A stretch of DNA of 64,000 nucleotides from Pseudorhodoferax sp047601025. GTDB lineage: Bacteria > Pseudomonadota > Gammaproteobacteria > Burkholderiales > Burkholderiaceae_C. The first letter of the stretch is position 1; each line of letters opens with the position of its first letter. Below the pieces are notes generated by a model that was not told the origin of the DNA, did not search any database, and saw only the letters and a program-made list of their open reading frames with translations. The position numbers were made by a program, and so were the translations under genes. Positions 37,177-46,159 of the stretch are shown one piece after another. Location of the stretch: NCBI RefSeq assembly GCF_047601025.1, contig NZ_JASGJZ010000001.1, positions 4,278,001 through 4,342,000 on the forward strand. The letters are read 5' to 3'.

Positions 37177-38760
37177 TCATTGGGGGCCTCGTGGGGGTGT
37201 GGGCGGTGCGTGCATGGCTTCTTGCTCCTGGCAAGCCGGGGAAACGGAAGGGGAAGGCGCCGGCAGCGCCCAGGCGCGCAGCACGGCGTAGCTGCGCCAG
37301 GGCCGCCAGGCCTCGGCGGCGGCCTCGGCCGCGCGCGCCGGGTGGCGCTCGCCGCGCAGCTGCAGCGCGTTGTGCAGCGCCACGTCGCCAGCGGGAAAGG
37401 CGTCGGGCCAGCGCAGGGCGCGCATCGCGACGTACTGCGCGGTCCAGTCGCCGATGCCCGGCAGCGCACGCAGCACGGCCACGGTGGCCGGCACGTCGGC
37501 GCCGGGGTGCAGCGCCAGCCCGCCGATCACGGCGCGCGCCAGCGCCAGGATCGCGGCCTGGCGCTGGCGCACGATGCCCAGGGCGCCCAGCGCCTCGGCC
37601 GCGCCGTCGCCCAGCACGGCCAGCTGCTCGGCGGTGGGGAACAAATGCGTGAGGCCGGGCAGCGGCGTCGCGATCGGCGCACCCAGCCGCGCCGCCAGCC
37701 GGCTGGCCAGCGTGCGCGCGGCGGCCACCGTCACCTGCTGGCCCAGCACCGCGCGCACGGCCAGCTCGAAGCCGTCCAGGCAGCCCGGCACGCGCAGGCC
37801 TGCGCCGTGCGGAAAGCGCGCGCCCAGCACGGCGTGGATGGCCTCGGGGTCGGCGTCGAGGTCCAGCAGCGCGCGCACGCGGCGGATCAGCTGCGGCAGC
37901 GCGCCGTGCAGGCTGTCCGACACCTGCAGCTGCACCTGGTGGCGCTGCGGCGCGAAGCGCAGCTGCAGCCAGCCGGCCTGCACCGTGCCGCCGCCGCGCC
38001 ACTGCCAGGTGCGCGCGAACGCGGGCTGCGCCCCCAGGTCCACCCGCTCCACGCCCGGGATCTGGCGCGCCGCGAGGAAGTCCAGCATCGCCTGCCAGTC
38101 GTAGGGCGGCCGGTAGCCCAGCCGCACCGTGCTGGCCTGGCCCTCGGGCCGGCCGCCGGCGCGGCGCAGCGCGCCGGGGCTCATGCCGTAGTGCGCCAGG
38201 AAGGCCGCGTTGAAGCGGCGCAGGCTGCGGAAGCCGCTGGCGGCGGCGACCTGCGCGACCGGCAGGCCGGTGTCGGCCAGCAGCTGCTTGGCCGCCAGCA
38301 GCCGGCGCGTCTGCAGGTACTGCAGCGGCGAGACGCCGAACTGCGCCTCGAAGATGCGGCGCACGTGGCGGTCGCTCACGCCCAGCCGCGCGGCCAGGGC
38401 CTGGGCCGTGGGGCCGTCCTCGGGCCAGGCCTCCGGCTCGTCCAGCAGCCGGGCGGCCTGGCTGGCCAGGATGCCGGCCGCATCCTGCGCGGACCAGGCC
38501 AGCGCCTGCGGCGCCAGCTCGGGCCGGCAGCGCAGGCAGGGGCGGAAGCCCGCCCGCTCGGCCTGCGCCGCATGCTCGAAGAAGCGGCAGTTCTCGCGCC
38601 GCGGCGTCTTCACGCCGCAGACCGGCCGGCAGTAGATGCCGGTGCTGGTCACGCCGGTGAAGAAGCGCCCGTCGAAGCGCGCGTCGCGGGCAGCCAGCGC
38701 GCGGTAGCGCGCGTCGTCCAGCGGCGAGGATCCGGCGGGAGGAAAGGGCGGGGCGGCCAT
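37177..38760 (-). CDS. Ada/AlkA fusion: phosphotriester-repair regulator domain plus 3-methyladenine DNA glycosylase
   Basis: A 527-residue composite repair protein. Residues 15-85 form the Ada zinc domain with cysteines 44, 48, 75 and 78, which accepts methyl groups from phosphotriesters. Residues 90-190 hold an AraC-type double helix-turn-helix (LAARLGVSDRHVRRIFEAQFG). The rest is an AlkA glycosylase with its N-terminal domain, the helix-hairpin-helix LRALPGIGDWTAQYVAMRAL and catalytic Asp459 in PAGDVALHN. The methylguanine transferase domain of classic Ada is absent and is supplied by the separate ogt gene downstream. It probably senses methylation and excises alkylated bases. Confidence 0.92.
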   Translation of the reverse strand: MAAPPFPPAGSSPLDDARYRALAARDARFDGRFFTGVTSTGIYCRPVCGVKTPRRENCRFFEHAAQAERAGFRPCLRCRPELAPQALAWSAQDAAGILASQAARLLDEPEAWPEDGPTAQALAARLGVSDRHVRRIFEAQFGVSPLQYLQTRRLLAAKQLLADTGLPVAQVAAASGFRSLRRFNAAFLAHYGMSPGALRRAGGRPEGQASTVRLGYRPPYDWQAMLDFLAARQIPGVERVDLGAQPAFARTWQWRGGGTVQAGWLQLRFAPQRHQVQLQVSDSLHGALPQLIRRVRALLDLDADPEAIHAVLGARFPHGAGLRVPGCLDGFELAVRAVLGQQVTVAAARTLASRLAARLGAPIATPLPGLTHLFPTAEQLAVLGDGAAEALGALGIVRQRQAAILALARAVIGGLALHPGADVPATVAVLRALPGIGDWTAQYVAMRALRWPDAFPAGDVALHNALQLRGERHPARAAEAAAEAWRPWRSYAVLRAWALPAPSPSVSPACQEQEAMHAPPTPPRGPQ

Positions 38761-38810
38761 GGCGGCATCATAGGCAGCGCCGCCGCCGCGGACTGGCCGT
38801 TTCCGGACCT

Positions 38811-38861
38811 CGGCATCGCCCGCCCGACGCTACCTCGCGGCCTCGGCCGACAGCGATGCCG
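38811..38861. repeat. Spaced inverted repeat in the alkA upstream region
   Basis: CGGCATCGC (38811-38819) and GCGATGCCG (38853-38861) are perfect inverted copies 33 bases apart, in the 163-base gap between the divergent ada/alkA gene and the gene at 38924. It may be an operator pair or chance in GC-rich DNA. No clear promoter hexamers were seen in this gap. Confidence 0.3.
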
Positions 38862-38923
38862 CCCCCACCGGCGCGAACATCCCGGCTGCACCATCCCTGG
38901 ACCCTTGGACGAGGAGGCTCCCG

Positions 38924-39220
38924 ATGAGCGAATACCGCGTGACCGCCGTGTGCTACCGCAGCCAGCAGCTGACGGCGCTGCAGCTGGGGGAGGGCGAGGG
39001 CCCCGGCCAGTGGACGCAGGAGCCGCACGAGGCCGGCGTGGACGAGGTCGTCGCCCGCATCCGGGCCGGCGACACCGTGTGCGCGCTGCTGCGCGACGAG
39101 ACGCGCGTGGACGTCGGCCCGCGCCTGAAGGTGGTCGAGGACGAGCAGGGCCAGCCCACGCTGGCGCTGGACAACCTGCCCGACGACTGCCTGGAACTGG
39201 CCGACCTGGAGCGCTTCTAG
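38924..39220 (+). CDS. Small acidic protein of unknown function
   Basis: A 98-residue acidic protein (MSEYRVTAVCYRSQQLTALQ at the start) without signal peptide or membrane helix. The pattern suggests a small alpha/beta fold, with VDEVVARIRAGDTVCALL and LKVVEDEQGQPTLALD as likely helix-strand parts. No family is recognised. The start is supported by GAGGAGG 6 bases upstream and by the coding look of the frame. It is followed 9 bases later by a second small gene, so the two form a mini-operon. Confidence 0.7.
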   Translation: MSEYRVTAVCYRSQQLTALQLGEGEGPGQWTQEPHEAGVDEVVARIRAGDTVCALLRDETRVDVGPRLKVVEDEQGQPTLALDNLPDDCLELADLERF

Positions 39221-39229
39221 GAGGCCGCC

Positions 39230-39487
39230 ATGCGCAAGCCGCTGAACCACGTGCAGTACCTGGCCGAGCTGAACCAGCGGCTGTGGGCCGACCCGGCGTT
39301 CTGCGAGGGCATGGCCTTCCGCCTCTACCCCGACGGCAAGATCGGCGGCTACCTGCGCGACGCCGACACGGCGGGCAGCTGCACCATCCCGGCGGTGTTC
39401 GCGCGCATCCAGGCGCAGGTTGAGCGCGAGTTCGAGCTGGTGGTGCCGATGGCCACCATGCCGGTGCCGCAGGGCCTGCTGGCCTGA
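39230..39487 (+). CDS. Small protein of unknown function
   Basis: An 85-residue soluble protein (MRKPLNHVQYLAELNQRLW at the start) with no recognised family. Likely features are one N-terminal helix, a strand pair around MAFRLYPDGKIGGYL, and a helix FARIQAQVEREFELV. TAGGAGG directly precedes the ATG, overlapping the stop of the previous gene, so expression of the pair is coupled. A role with the gene at 38924 is inferred only from position. Confidence 0.65.
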   Translation: MRKPLNHVQYLAELNQRLWADPAFCEGMAFRLYPDGKIGGYLRDADTAGSCTIPAVFARIQAQVEREFELVVPMATMPVPQGLLA

Positions 39488-39509
39488 ACCGGGGCACTGG
39501 GCCGGGACA

Positions 39510-40433
39510 TTAGGGCGAGGGCGCGTGGACCGCCCGCGTCTCCATGCCCAGCGGCAGCAGCTGGATCGTGGTGTACAGGTCGGGCACGGCGTGCATCAGC
39601 GCGGCCTCGATCTCGTCGCGCAACCGCGCCGCGCGCGCCAGGCTCCAGCCGCCGGGCACGTGCAGGTGCAGCTCCGCGTAGCGCCGGTGGCCGGCGCCGC
39701 GCGTGGCGACGTGGTCGATGCGGATGCCGGCGGCGGCCTCGCGCTGCACGAAGCCGCGCAGCACGGCGTCGATCTGCGCGGCCAGCGCCGGCTCCAGCGC
39801 CGCGTCCATCAGCCCCTGCGAGGACCGCCACACCAGCCGGGCGCCCTCGCGCGCGATGTTCAGCGCCACCGCCAGGCCGATCAGCGGGTCCAGCCAGTGC
39901 CAGCCGGTGGCCAGCGCGGCCAGCAGGCCCGCGACCACGCCGGCGGAGGTCCAGACGTCGGTCATCAGGTGGCGCGCGTCGCCCTCCAGCGCGACCGAGC
40001 GGGCGGCCCGCGCGCCGCGGAACAGCGCCCCGGCCAGCGCGGCGTTCAGCACGGCGCTGGCCACCGACAGGGCCAGGCCCAGGTCCAGCGGCCCCAGCGG
40101 CTGCGGCAGCAGCAACCGGTGCGCCGAGGCCCAGACGATGCCGACGGCCGCGCCGAGGACCAGCAGCCCTTCGAAGCCGGACGAGAAATACTCGGCCTTG
40201 TGGTGGCCGTAGTTGTGGCCGGTGTCGGCCGGCCGCCGCGCGACCTGGACCATCCACAGCGCGAACAGCGCGCCGGCCAGGTTCACGAACGATTCCATCG
40301 CGTCGGACAGCAGGCCGATCGAGCCGGTCAGCGCCCAGGCTGCGCTCTTCAGCGCGATGGTGGCCACTGCCCCGAGGGCGGACAGCTTGAGCAGCCCGGC
40401 GGGGCCGATGGGCAGGAGCGATGGCAAGGACAC
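39510..40433 (-). CDS. Cation diffusion facilitator (CDF) family transporter
   Basis: A 307-residue metal exporter with six membrane helices and a C-terminal cytosolic domain (RIDHVATRGAGHRRYAELHLHVPG). The helix-5 metal motif HxxxD is present (RHLMTDVWTS); the helix-2 pair reads ExxxN (AMESFVN) instead of the DxxxD seen in FieF. YGHHKAEYFSSG follows helix 2, as in FieF-like carriers. A GTG start at 40433 is chosen because VSLPSLLPIG leads into helix 1; the ribosome-binding site is poor. Zinc, iron or cobalt export is possible. Confidence 0.9.
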   Translation of the reverse strand: MSLPSLLPIGPAGLLKLSALGAVATIALKSAAWALTGSIGLLSDAMESFVNLAGALFALWMVQVARRPADTGHNYGHHKAEYFSSGFEGLLVLGAAVGIVWASAHRLLLPQPLGPLDLGLALSVASAVLNAALAGALFRGARAARSVALEGDARHLMTDVWTSAGVVAGLLAALATGWHWLDPLIGLAVALNIAREGARLVWRSSQGLMDAALEPALAAQIDAVLRGFVQREAAAGIRIDHVATRGAGHRRYAELHLHVPGGWSLARAARLRDEIEAALMHAVPDLYTTIQLLPLGMETRAVHAPSP

Positions 40434-40507
40434 CCGGGGATTGTGGCGAAGCAGGGGCGGGGTGCCGCGCGGGCAGGACGGCGACCGCCTCCTCCATCGC
40501 CTGCCTG

Positions 40508-41641
40508 TCAAGGCGCGGCGATGAATTTTCCGGCCTTGACCTCCAGTACGACCGCACCGTAGTTGCCATTGCGGTCCTTGTGGTTCCAGACGCCGTTGCC
40601 AACGACCACCGGTACGTCGCGCAGGTTGGTCAGCGCGACACGTACCTTCTCCGGCGTCGGGTCGGGACTCGCATCCTTGATGGCCTTCAACGCCACCAGT
40701 CCCAGCGAATAGCCCAGCGCAGCGAAGGAGTCCGGCGTCGTCTTGTAGCGTTCCAGATAGGCACTTTCGAATGCCTTGTTCAACGGACGATCCAGGCCCG
40801 GAACGAACTCGCCGATCCCCTGTGCTCCTTCGATCGTCTGGCCGCCGATCTCCACCAGGCGGGGCGTCATCACGCCGACGGTGCCGAAGAACCGGACCGA
40901 CTGCGGCATGCCCGCACGCCGGAACTGCACCATGATGTTCGCGGCCTGCTCCGCGTAGTTGGAGATGAAGATGCCGTCCAGATTCATCGCCATGAGCTTG
41001 GTGAACAGCGGTTGGAAATTCGCTTCCTTGGCGGACACCACCTCTTCCGCGACCACCGTGCCGCCACCATCCTTGAATGTCTTGGCGAAGACATTCTTGT
41101 ATTCGACCAGCCCGTCATTGCCGGAGTCGTAGATCATCGCCATCCTGCGCACCGGCGTTTTCTCCAATGCGTACCTGGCCAGCAACGGCACCGACTCGGT
41201 GCCGCTTTGCTGGATCTTGAATGCCCAGGGACTGTTCGCGGTGATGGCATTGGAGGTTCCGAAGCTGAGCATCGGCGTCTTGCCCTCGTTGAAGATGTAG
41301 CTCACAGCCACGGCTTCGGGCGAGGCCGTGGGCCCCAATGCCAGGACGACCTTGTGCCGCTGGATGGCCTGGCCTGCAAGACTGATGGCCTGGGGCTTCT
41401 CGGCGGCGTAGTCGCCCTCGATGAGTTTGATCTTCGCCTTGCCGAGATAGCCGTCGTCGTTGGCCTGATCGATCGCGAGCCGGATGCCGTTCATCTCGGG
41501 CACGCCGGCGTAGGCCGTCGCGCCCGTCAGGGAAGAGATCGCCATCACGGGGATCTCCTGCGCGCCGACCCACGGGGGAACGGCTGCCAATACCCAGGCG
41601 CCTGCCAATAGGACTACGGCCTGCTTGCGAAAATGCTGCAT
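40508..41641 (-). CDS. Periplasmic substrate-binding protein, LivK-like (branched-chain amino acid ABC type)
   Basis: A 377-residue periplasmic binding protein with a signal peptide (cleavage probably after VGA, near residue 27). It has the type-1 periplasmic-binding fold with MAISSLTGATAYAGVPEMNGIRLAID at the start and LALGPTASPEAVAVSYIF. No permease or ATPase gene is nearby, so it is an orphan or works with a distant system. It follows the isochorismatase gene by 25 bases and has GGAGA before the ATG. Base composition is clearly less GC-rich than that of flanking genes. Confidence 0.9.
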   Translation of the reverse strand: MQHFRKQAVVLLAGAWVLAAVPPWVGAQEIPVMAISSLTGATAYAGVPEMNGIRLAIDQANDDGYLGKAKIKLIEGDYAAEKPQAISLAGQAIQRHKVVLALGPTASPEAVAVSYIFNEGKTPMLSFGTSNAITANSPWAFKIQQSGTESVPLLARYALEKTPVRRMAMIYDSGNDGLVEYKNVFAKTFKDGGGTVVAEEVVSAKEANFQPLFTKLMAMNLDGIFISNYAEQAANIMVQFRRAGMPQSVRFFGTVGVMTPRLVEIGGQTIEGAQGIGEFVPGLDRPLNKAFESAYLERYKTTPDSFAALGYSLGLVALKAIKDASPDPTPEKVRVALTNLRDVPVVVGNGVWNHKDRNGNYGAVVLEVKAGKFIAAP

Positions 41642-41666
41642 GTTGTCTCCTGCTGATGAAGTCGAT

Positions 41667-42299
41667 CTAGGCCCGACGCAACAGTGCCGCGAATTGCTCG
41701 ACGGTGAGAACTTCCGCGGTATTGCCCGCCATCACCGACAAGCCTGCCGCGGTGATCTGGTCTCCGTCCCACGCGCCCCAGCCCCGGTCCGCGACGGAAC
41801 CTGCCACGCAGGCATCGCCAAGGACCACGGTGCGGTACTCGTGCGCGCATGCGTCGCGGGCGGTGCTGATCACGCAGCTCGACGTGGCCAGTCCTGCAAT
41901 CACGACCGTGTCGATGCGCTGGCTGCGCAGCACGATGTCCAGGTCGGTGCCGAAGAAGGTGCTGTGCCGCCGCTTCTTGATCACGAGCTCGTCCGCGTTC
42001 GGACGCAATTCATCGCAGATCTCCGCCCCTGGCGTGCCCTCGATCAGGGCACGGCGTTCGCGGATGGCGGGATACCGGTCGGCGAACCGGCCCATGTCGC
42101 GTCCGTCCGCCCGGTGCGCGTGCATGGCGAAGACCACCAGCATGGCTGCGGCACGCGCCAGTTCGAGGGCGCGCCGGTTGGGTTCGATGGCTGCACGGGC
42201 TTGGGGGAAGAACATCGGAGCGCCGACGTCGACGTTGTCCTTCTGCATGTCGATGACGATCAACACGGCCCTGGCAGGTTCGATGCGAGGCAAAAGCAT
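41667..42299 (-). CDS. Isochorismatase-family cysteine hydrolase
   Basis: A 210-residue amidohydrolase of the isochorismatase/nicotinamidase-like family. The catalytic triad is visible as Asp in VLIVIDMQKDNV, Lys in VIKKRRHSTFFGTDLD and Cys in IAGLATSSCVISTARDA. Members hydrolyse amides such as nicotinamide, N-carbamoyl compounds or ureas; the substrate is unknown. The promoter at 42305-42332 would start transcription at the ATG itself. With the binding protein downstream it may handle uptake and hydrolysis of an amide (inference). Confidence 0.9.
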   Translation of the reverse strand: MLLPRIEPARAVLIVIDMQKDNVDVGAPMFFPQARAAIEPNRRALELARAAAMLVVFAMHAHRADGRDMGRFADRYPAIRERRALIEGTPGAEICDELRPNADELVIKKRRHSTFFGTDLDIVLRSQRIDTVVIAGLATSSCVISTARDACAHEYRTVVLGDACVAGSVADRGWGAWDGDQITAAGLSVMAGNTAEVLTVEQFAALLRRA

Positions 42300-42304
42300 A
42301 ATGC

Positions 42305-42332
42305 ATTGTGTATTCTTGAAATATGCTGTCAA
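42305..42332 (-). promoter_or_regulatory. Sigma-70 promoter of the isochorismatase-binding protein operon
   Basis: On the minus strand a perfect TTGACA (42332-42327), a 16-base A/T-rich spacer and CACAAT (42310-42305) form a strong housekeeping promoter. The start site falls at about 42298-42299, at the ATG, so the message would be leaderless. The palindrome AATGCATT overlaps the start. The rest of the gap to malQ (42333-42473) shows no gene. Confidence 0.7.
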
Positions 42333-42473
42333 GCAGGCGCCGCCCTGGGAAAACCCGGCGAAGCTGCCGCCACGGCGCGTTGGCGGCACCGACCGATGTG
42401 CCAAGCCGCGCACCAGCGATGGCCGGTGGTGTGATCTGCGGCGGCGCTTGGCCGCCGCGCAGGCGCCGGCCGT

Positions 42474-43979
42474 TCAGCCGCGCCCGTACAGCCGCGTCAG
42501 CGCCGCCAGCCGCTCGGCGTGCGCGGGCTGCACCATGTCCCAGCCGAAGCGCCAGGCCCAGTGGCCGTCGGCCTCGCCGGGCAGGTTCATGCGGTGCTCG
42601 GAGGGCAGGCCCAGCACGTCCTGCAGCGGGGCGATGGCGGTGTCGGCCACGCTGGCCCAGGCGGCGCGGAGCATGGCCCAGTGGATGCCGGTGTCGAGCT
42701 CGGCGGCCGCGTGGCCCAGGTAGCGCGCCGCGTGCTCGCGCTCGCCGGCGCCGGCCGCGCGCCACCAGCCCAGCGTGGTGTCGTTGTCGTGCGTGCCGGT
42801 GTAGACCACGGTGTCGGGCGCGTAGTTGTGCGGCAGGTAGGGGTTGTCGGGCTTGCCGTCGAACGCGAACTGCAGCACGCGCATGCCGGGGAACCCGGTG
42901 GCGTGGCGCAGCGCGTCCACGTCGGGCGTGATGACGCCCAGGTCCTCGGCGATCACCGGCAGCGGGCCGAGCGCGGCGGCGATGGCCTCGAACAGCGCCG
43001 GCCCGGGGCCGGGCACCCAGCGGCCGTGGATGGCGGTGGGCTCGGCGGCCGGGATCTCCCAGTACGCCGCGAAGCCGCGGAAATGGTCGATGCGCACCAC
43101 GTCCACCAGCGCGAAGGTGTGGCGGATGCGCTCGGTCCACCAGGCGTAGCCGTCGGCGGCGTGCGCGCTCCAGCGGTACAGCGGGTTGCCCCAGCGCTGG
43201 CCGGTGGCGCTGAAGTAGTCCGGCGGCACGCCGGCCACGACGCGCTGGCGGCCGTCGGCGTCCAGCTCGAACAGGTCCTGCCGCGCCCAGGCGTCGGCGC
43301 TCTGCGGCGCGATGAAGATCGGCGCGTCGCCGACGATGGACACGCCGCGCACGTTGGCATAGGCGCGCAGCCGGCCCCACTGCGCGAAGAACTGCCACTG
43401 CGCGAAGCGCCAGAACGCCAGCCGGCCGGCATGCTGCAGCGCGGCCTCGCGCAGCACGCCGGGGTCGCGCCGCGCCAGCGCGGCCGGCCAGTCGGCCCAG
43501 TCGCGGCCCGGCTGCGCCTCGGCCAGTGCCATGAACAGCGCGTAGTCCTCCAGCCAGTGCGCATGCCGGGCGCAGAAGGCGTCGTGCGCGGCGCGCTGCT
43601 CGGGCGTGGCGCGCTCGGCGAAGCCGGCCGCCGCCAGCGCCAGCCGCTGCATGCGCCAGGGGACCATGGCGGCGTAGTCCACGCGGGCGTCGGCGAAGCG
43701 GCCGGCGGGCACGTCCAGGTCGCCGGCCTGCAGCCAGCCCTGGGCGGCCAGGTCCGCCAGGTCCACCAGCAGCACGTTGCCGGCGAAGGCCGAGGGGCTC
43801 ATGTACGGCGAGTTGCCGGGGCCGATGCCGGTCAGCGGCAGGATCTGCCAGAGCTTCTGGCCGGCCGCGACCAGCCAGTTCACGAAGTGGTAGGCCGCGG
43901 GGCCGAGGTCGCCGCCGCCGTGCGGGCCGGGCAGGCTGGTGGGGTGGAGCAGGATGCCGCTGGCGCGGGGGAGTCGCAT
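42474..43979 (-). CDS. malQ: 4-alpha-glucanotransferase (amylomaltase)
   Basis: A 501-residue GH77 enzyme that rearranges alpha-1,4-glucans and releases glucose. The sequence has the family start ASGILLHPTSLPGPHGGGDLG and IQILPLTGIGPGNSPY-like LWQILPLTGIGPGNSPY. Catalytic Asp lies in VVRIDHFRGF, Glu in PVIAEDLG and the third Asp in TGTHDNDTTLGWW. The protein is full length. It is the last gene of the glg operon on the minus strand, 68 bases after glgX, and works on the maltodextrins that GlgP and GlgX leave. Confidence 0.96.
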   Translation of the reverse strand: MRLPRASGILLHPTSLPGPHGGGDLGPAAYHFVNWLVAAGQKLWQILPLTGIGPGNSPYMSPSAFAGNVLLVDLADLAAQGWLQAGDLDVPAGRFADARVDYAAMVPWRMQRLALAAAGFAERATPEQRAAHDAFCARHAHWLEDYALFMALAEAQPGRDWADWPAALARRDPGVLREAALQHAGRLAFWRFAQWQFFAQWGRLRAYANVRGVSIVGDAPIFIAPQSADAWARQDLFELDADGRQRVVAGVPPDYFSATGQRWGNPLYRWSAHAADGYAWWTERIRHTFALVDVVRIDHFRGFAAYWEIPAAEPTAIHGRWVPGPGPALFEAIAAALGPLPVIAEDLGVITPDVDALRHATGFPGMRVLQFAFDGKPDNPYLPHNYAPDTVVYTGTHDNDTTLGWWRAAGAGEREHAARYLGHAAAELDTGIHWAMLRAAWASVADTAIAPLQDVLGLPSEHRMNLPGEADGHWAWRFGWDMVQPAHAERLAALTRLYGRG

Positions 43980-44047
43980 GGGAACGTCGGCTTCGGATGG
44001 AGGGGTGGAGGGAGCCGGCCGGCCGGCAGCGCCGGATGCCGGGAGGA

Positions 44048-46159
44048 TCAGCCGAGCTGGATGCCGGCGCCCTCGGCCGCCAGCAGCGACAGGCTCAGCG
44101 CCGGCAGCGGATAGGGCTGCTCGCCCTGGCCGTACCAGCGCGAGCGGCCTGCGGGGTCGGCGGTGTCGAGCAGGCCGCGCCAGACGCCGGCGGGCAGCAG
44201 GAAGCCGGCGTCGGCTGTGCCGCCGTTGACCAGCAGCAGCAGCGGCGCCTTGGCGCGGCCGGGCTTGCCGATCAGGCAGCCCAGCACGCGCTGGCCGGGG
44301 GCCTGCCAGGCCTCGCCGGCCAGCGGGCTGCCGTCGGCCTGCAGCCAGCTCAGGTCGTGCAGGCCCAGCGGGTCGGACAGGCCGCTGTACCAGTGGCTGC
44401 CGAAGGGCCCGGCCAGGCGGCGCAGCGCCAGCACCCGGGCCGTGAAGTCGGTCAGCTGCGGATCGGCGCGGTCCCAGGCGATCCAGGTGGTCGCGTTGTC
44501 CTGGCAATAGGGGTTGTTGTTGCCGCCCTGGCTGTGGCCCAGCTCGTCGCCGGCGGCCAGCATCGGCGTGCCCTGGGCCAGCAGCGCGCTGGCCAGCAGC
44601 GCGCGCTGCAGCTTGCCGCGCAGTGCCAGCACCTGCGGGTCGCCGCTCGGCCCTTCGACGCCGCAGTTGAAGCTCAGGTTGTGGCCGTGGCCGTCGCGGT
44701 TCTGTTCGCCGTTGGCCTCGTTGTGGCGCTGGTCGTAGGCGACCAGGTCGGCCAGCGTGAAGCCGTCGTGCGAGACGACGTAGTTGACCGATTCGGCCGG
44801 CGGCCGGTTGCGCGGCTGGTACAGGTCGGACGAGCCGCATAGGCGCAGCGCGAATTCGCCGCGCGCGGCGGCGCCCTCGCGTCCGGCGGCCGGCAGCATC
44901 CAGAACGCGCGCATGCTGTCGCGGAACTTGTCGTTCCACTCCAGCCAGCCGCGCGGAAAGCCGCCGACCTGGTAGCCGCCGGGGCCGATGTCCCAGGGCT
45001 CGGCGATCATCTTCACGCGCGAGAGCAGCGGGTCCTGCGCGACCGCCGCGAAGAAGGCGCCGCGCGCGTCGAAGCCGTGCTCGCCGCGGCCCAGCACCAC
45101 GGCCAGGTCGAAGCGGAAGCCGTCGACGTGGAACTCGGCCACCCAGTGGCGCAGGCTGTCCATGACCAGCTGCAGCACGCGCGGCGAGCGGATGTCCAGC
45201 GTGTTGCCGCAGCCGGTGTGGTTCTCGTACAGCGCCCGGTGCTCGGGCGGCAGGCGGTAGTACAGCGCGTTGTCCAGGCCGCGGAAGGACAGCGTGGGCC
45301 CGTTCTCGTCGGTCTCGGCGGTGTGGTTGTAGACCACGTCCAGCAGCACCTCGATGCCGGCCGCGTGCAGCGCGCGCACCATGGCGCGGAATTCCTCGCG
45401 CTGGGCCGCGCCCTCGCGCGCGGCGGCCAGGCGCGGCGCCGGGCAGAAGAAGCCCAGCGTGTTGTAGCCCCAGTAGTTGCCCAGGCCCAGGCGCACCAGG
45501 CGCTGCTCGTCCAGCGCGTAGTGCACCGGCAGCAGGCTGACGGCGGTGACGCCCAGGCGCTGCAGGTGGCCGATCGAGGCCGGGTGCGCGAGGCCGGCGT
45601 AGGTGCCCCGCAGGGGCTCGGGCACGGCCGGGTTGGCCTTGCTGAAGCCGCGCACGTGCAGTTCGTAGAGCACGGTGTCGGCCAGCGGCGTGCGCGGCGG
45701 CTCGTCGCCGCCCCAGTCCGCGTCATCGTGCACCACGCGGGCCTTCAGCGCCCAGGGGGCGTTGTCGGTCTGGTCCATGTGCAGCGGGTGGCGCAGGTCG
45801 GCGCCGAAGTGCTCGTCGCGCCAGGCGAACGTGCCGACGATCTCGCGCGCGTACGGGTCCAGCAGCAGCTTGAACGGGTTGAAGCGGTGGCCCTGGTCGG
45901 GTCGCCAGGGGCCGTGCGCGCGCAGGCCGTAGACCAGGCCGGGCAGGGCGCCGGGCAGGTAGCCGTGCCAGACGTCGTGGCTGCGGCCGGGCAGGGCGAT
46001 GCGGGCGGTCTCGTGCTGTCCGTCGGCGCCGTACAGGCACAGCTCGATCGCCTGCGCGTGCTCGGAGGCCACGGCGAAGTTCACGCCCCGGCCGTCGAAC
46101 GTGGCGCCCAGCGGCCAGGGGCGGCCGGGCTGCAGGGCGTGGGGGTCGGGCTTCCTCAA
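44048..46159 (-). CDS. glgX: Glycogen debranching enzyme GlgX
   Basis: GlgX is a GH13 isoamylase-type enzyme that hydrolyses the alpha-1,6 branches of phosphorylase limit dextrin. The 703-residue protein has a CBM48 domain at the start (GATFDGRGVNFAVASEHAQ), the barrel motifs LLDVVYNHT, FHVDGFRFDLA (nucleophile Asp), MIAEPWDIG (acid/base Glu) and VVSHDGFTL. The start is taken as TTG at 46159, with GGAG 8 bases upstream, overlapping the glgB stop (TTGA); a GTG at 46168 is the alternative. Confidence 0.94.
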   Translation of the reverse strand: MRKPDPHALQPGRPWPLGATFDGRGVNFAVASEHAQAIELCLYGADGQHETARIALPGRSHDVWHGYLPGALPGLVYGLRAHGPWRPDQGHRFNPFKLLLDPYAREIVGTFAWRDEHFGADLRHPLHMDQTDNAPWALKARVVHDDADWGGDEPPRTPLADTVLYELHVRGFSKANPAVPEPLRGTYAGLAHPASIGHLQRLGVTAVSLLPVHYALDEQRLVRLGLGNYWGYNTLGFFCPAPRLAAAREGAAQREEFRAMVRALHAAGIEVLLDVVYNHTAETDENGPTLSFRGLDNALYYRLPPEHRALYENHTGCGNTLDIRSPRVLQLVMDSLRHWVAEFHVDGFRFDLAVVLGRGEHGFDARGAFFAAVAQDPLLSRVKMIAEPWDIGPGGYQVGGFPRGWLEWNDKFRDSMRAFWMLPAAGREGAAARGEFALRLCGSSDLYQPRNRPPAESVNYVVSHDGFTLADLVAYDQRHNEANGEQNRDGHGHNLSFNCGVEGPSGDPQVLALRGKLQRALLASALLAQGTPMLAAGDELGHSQGGNNNPYCQDNATTWIAWDRADPQLTDFTARVLALRRLAGPFGSHWYSGLSDPLGLHDLSWLQADGSPLAGEAWQAPGQRVLGCLIGKPGRAKAPLLLLVNGGTADAGFLLPAGVWRGLLDTADPAGRSRWYGQGEQPYPLPALSLSLLAAEGAGIQLG

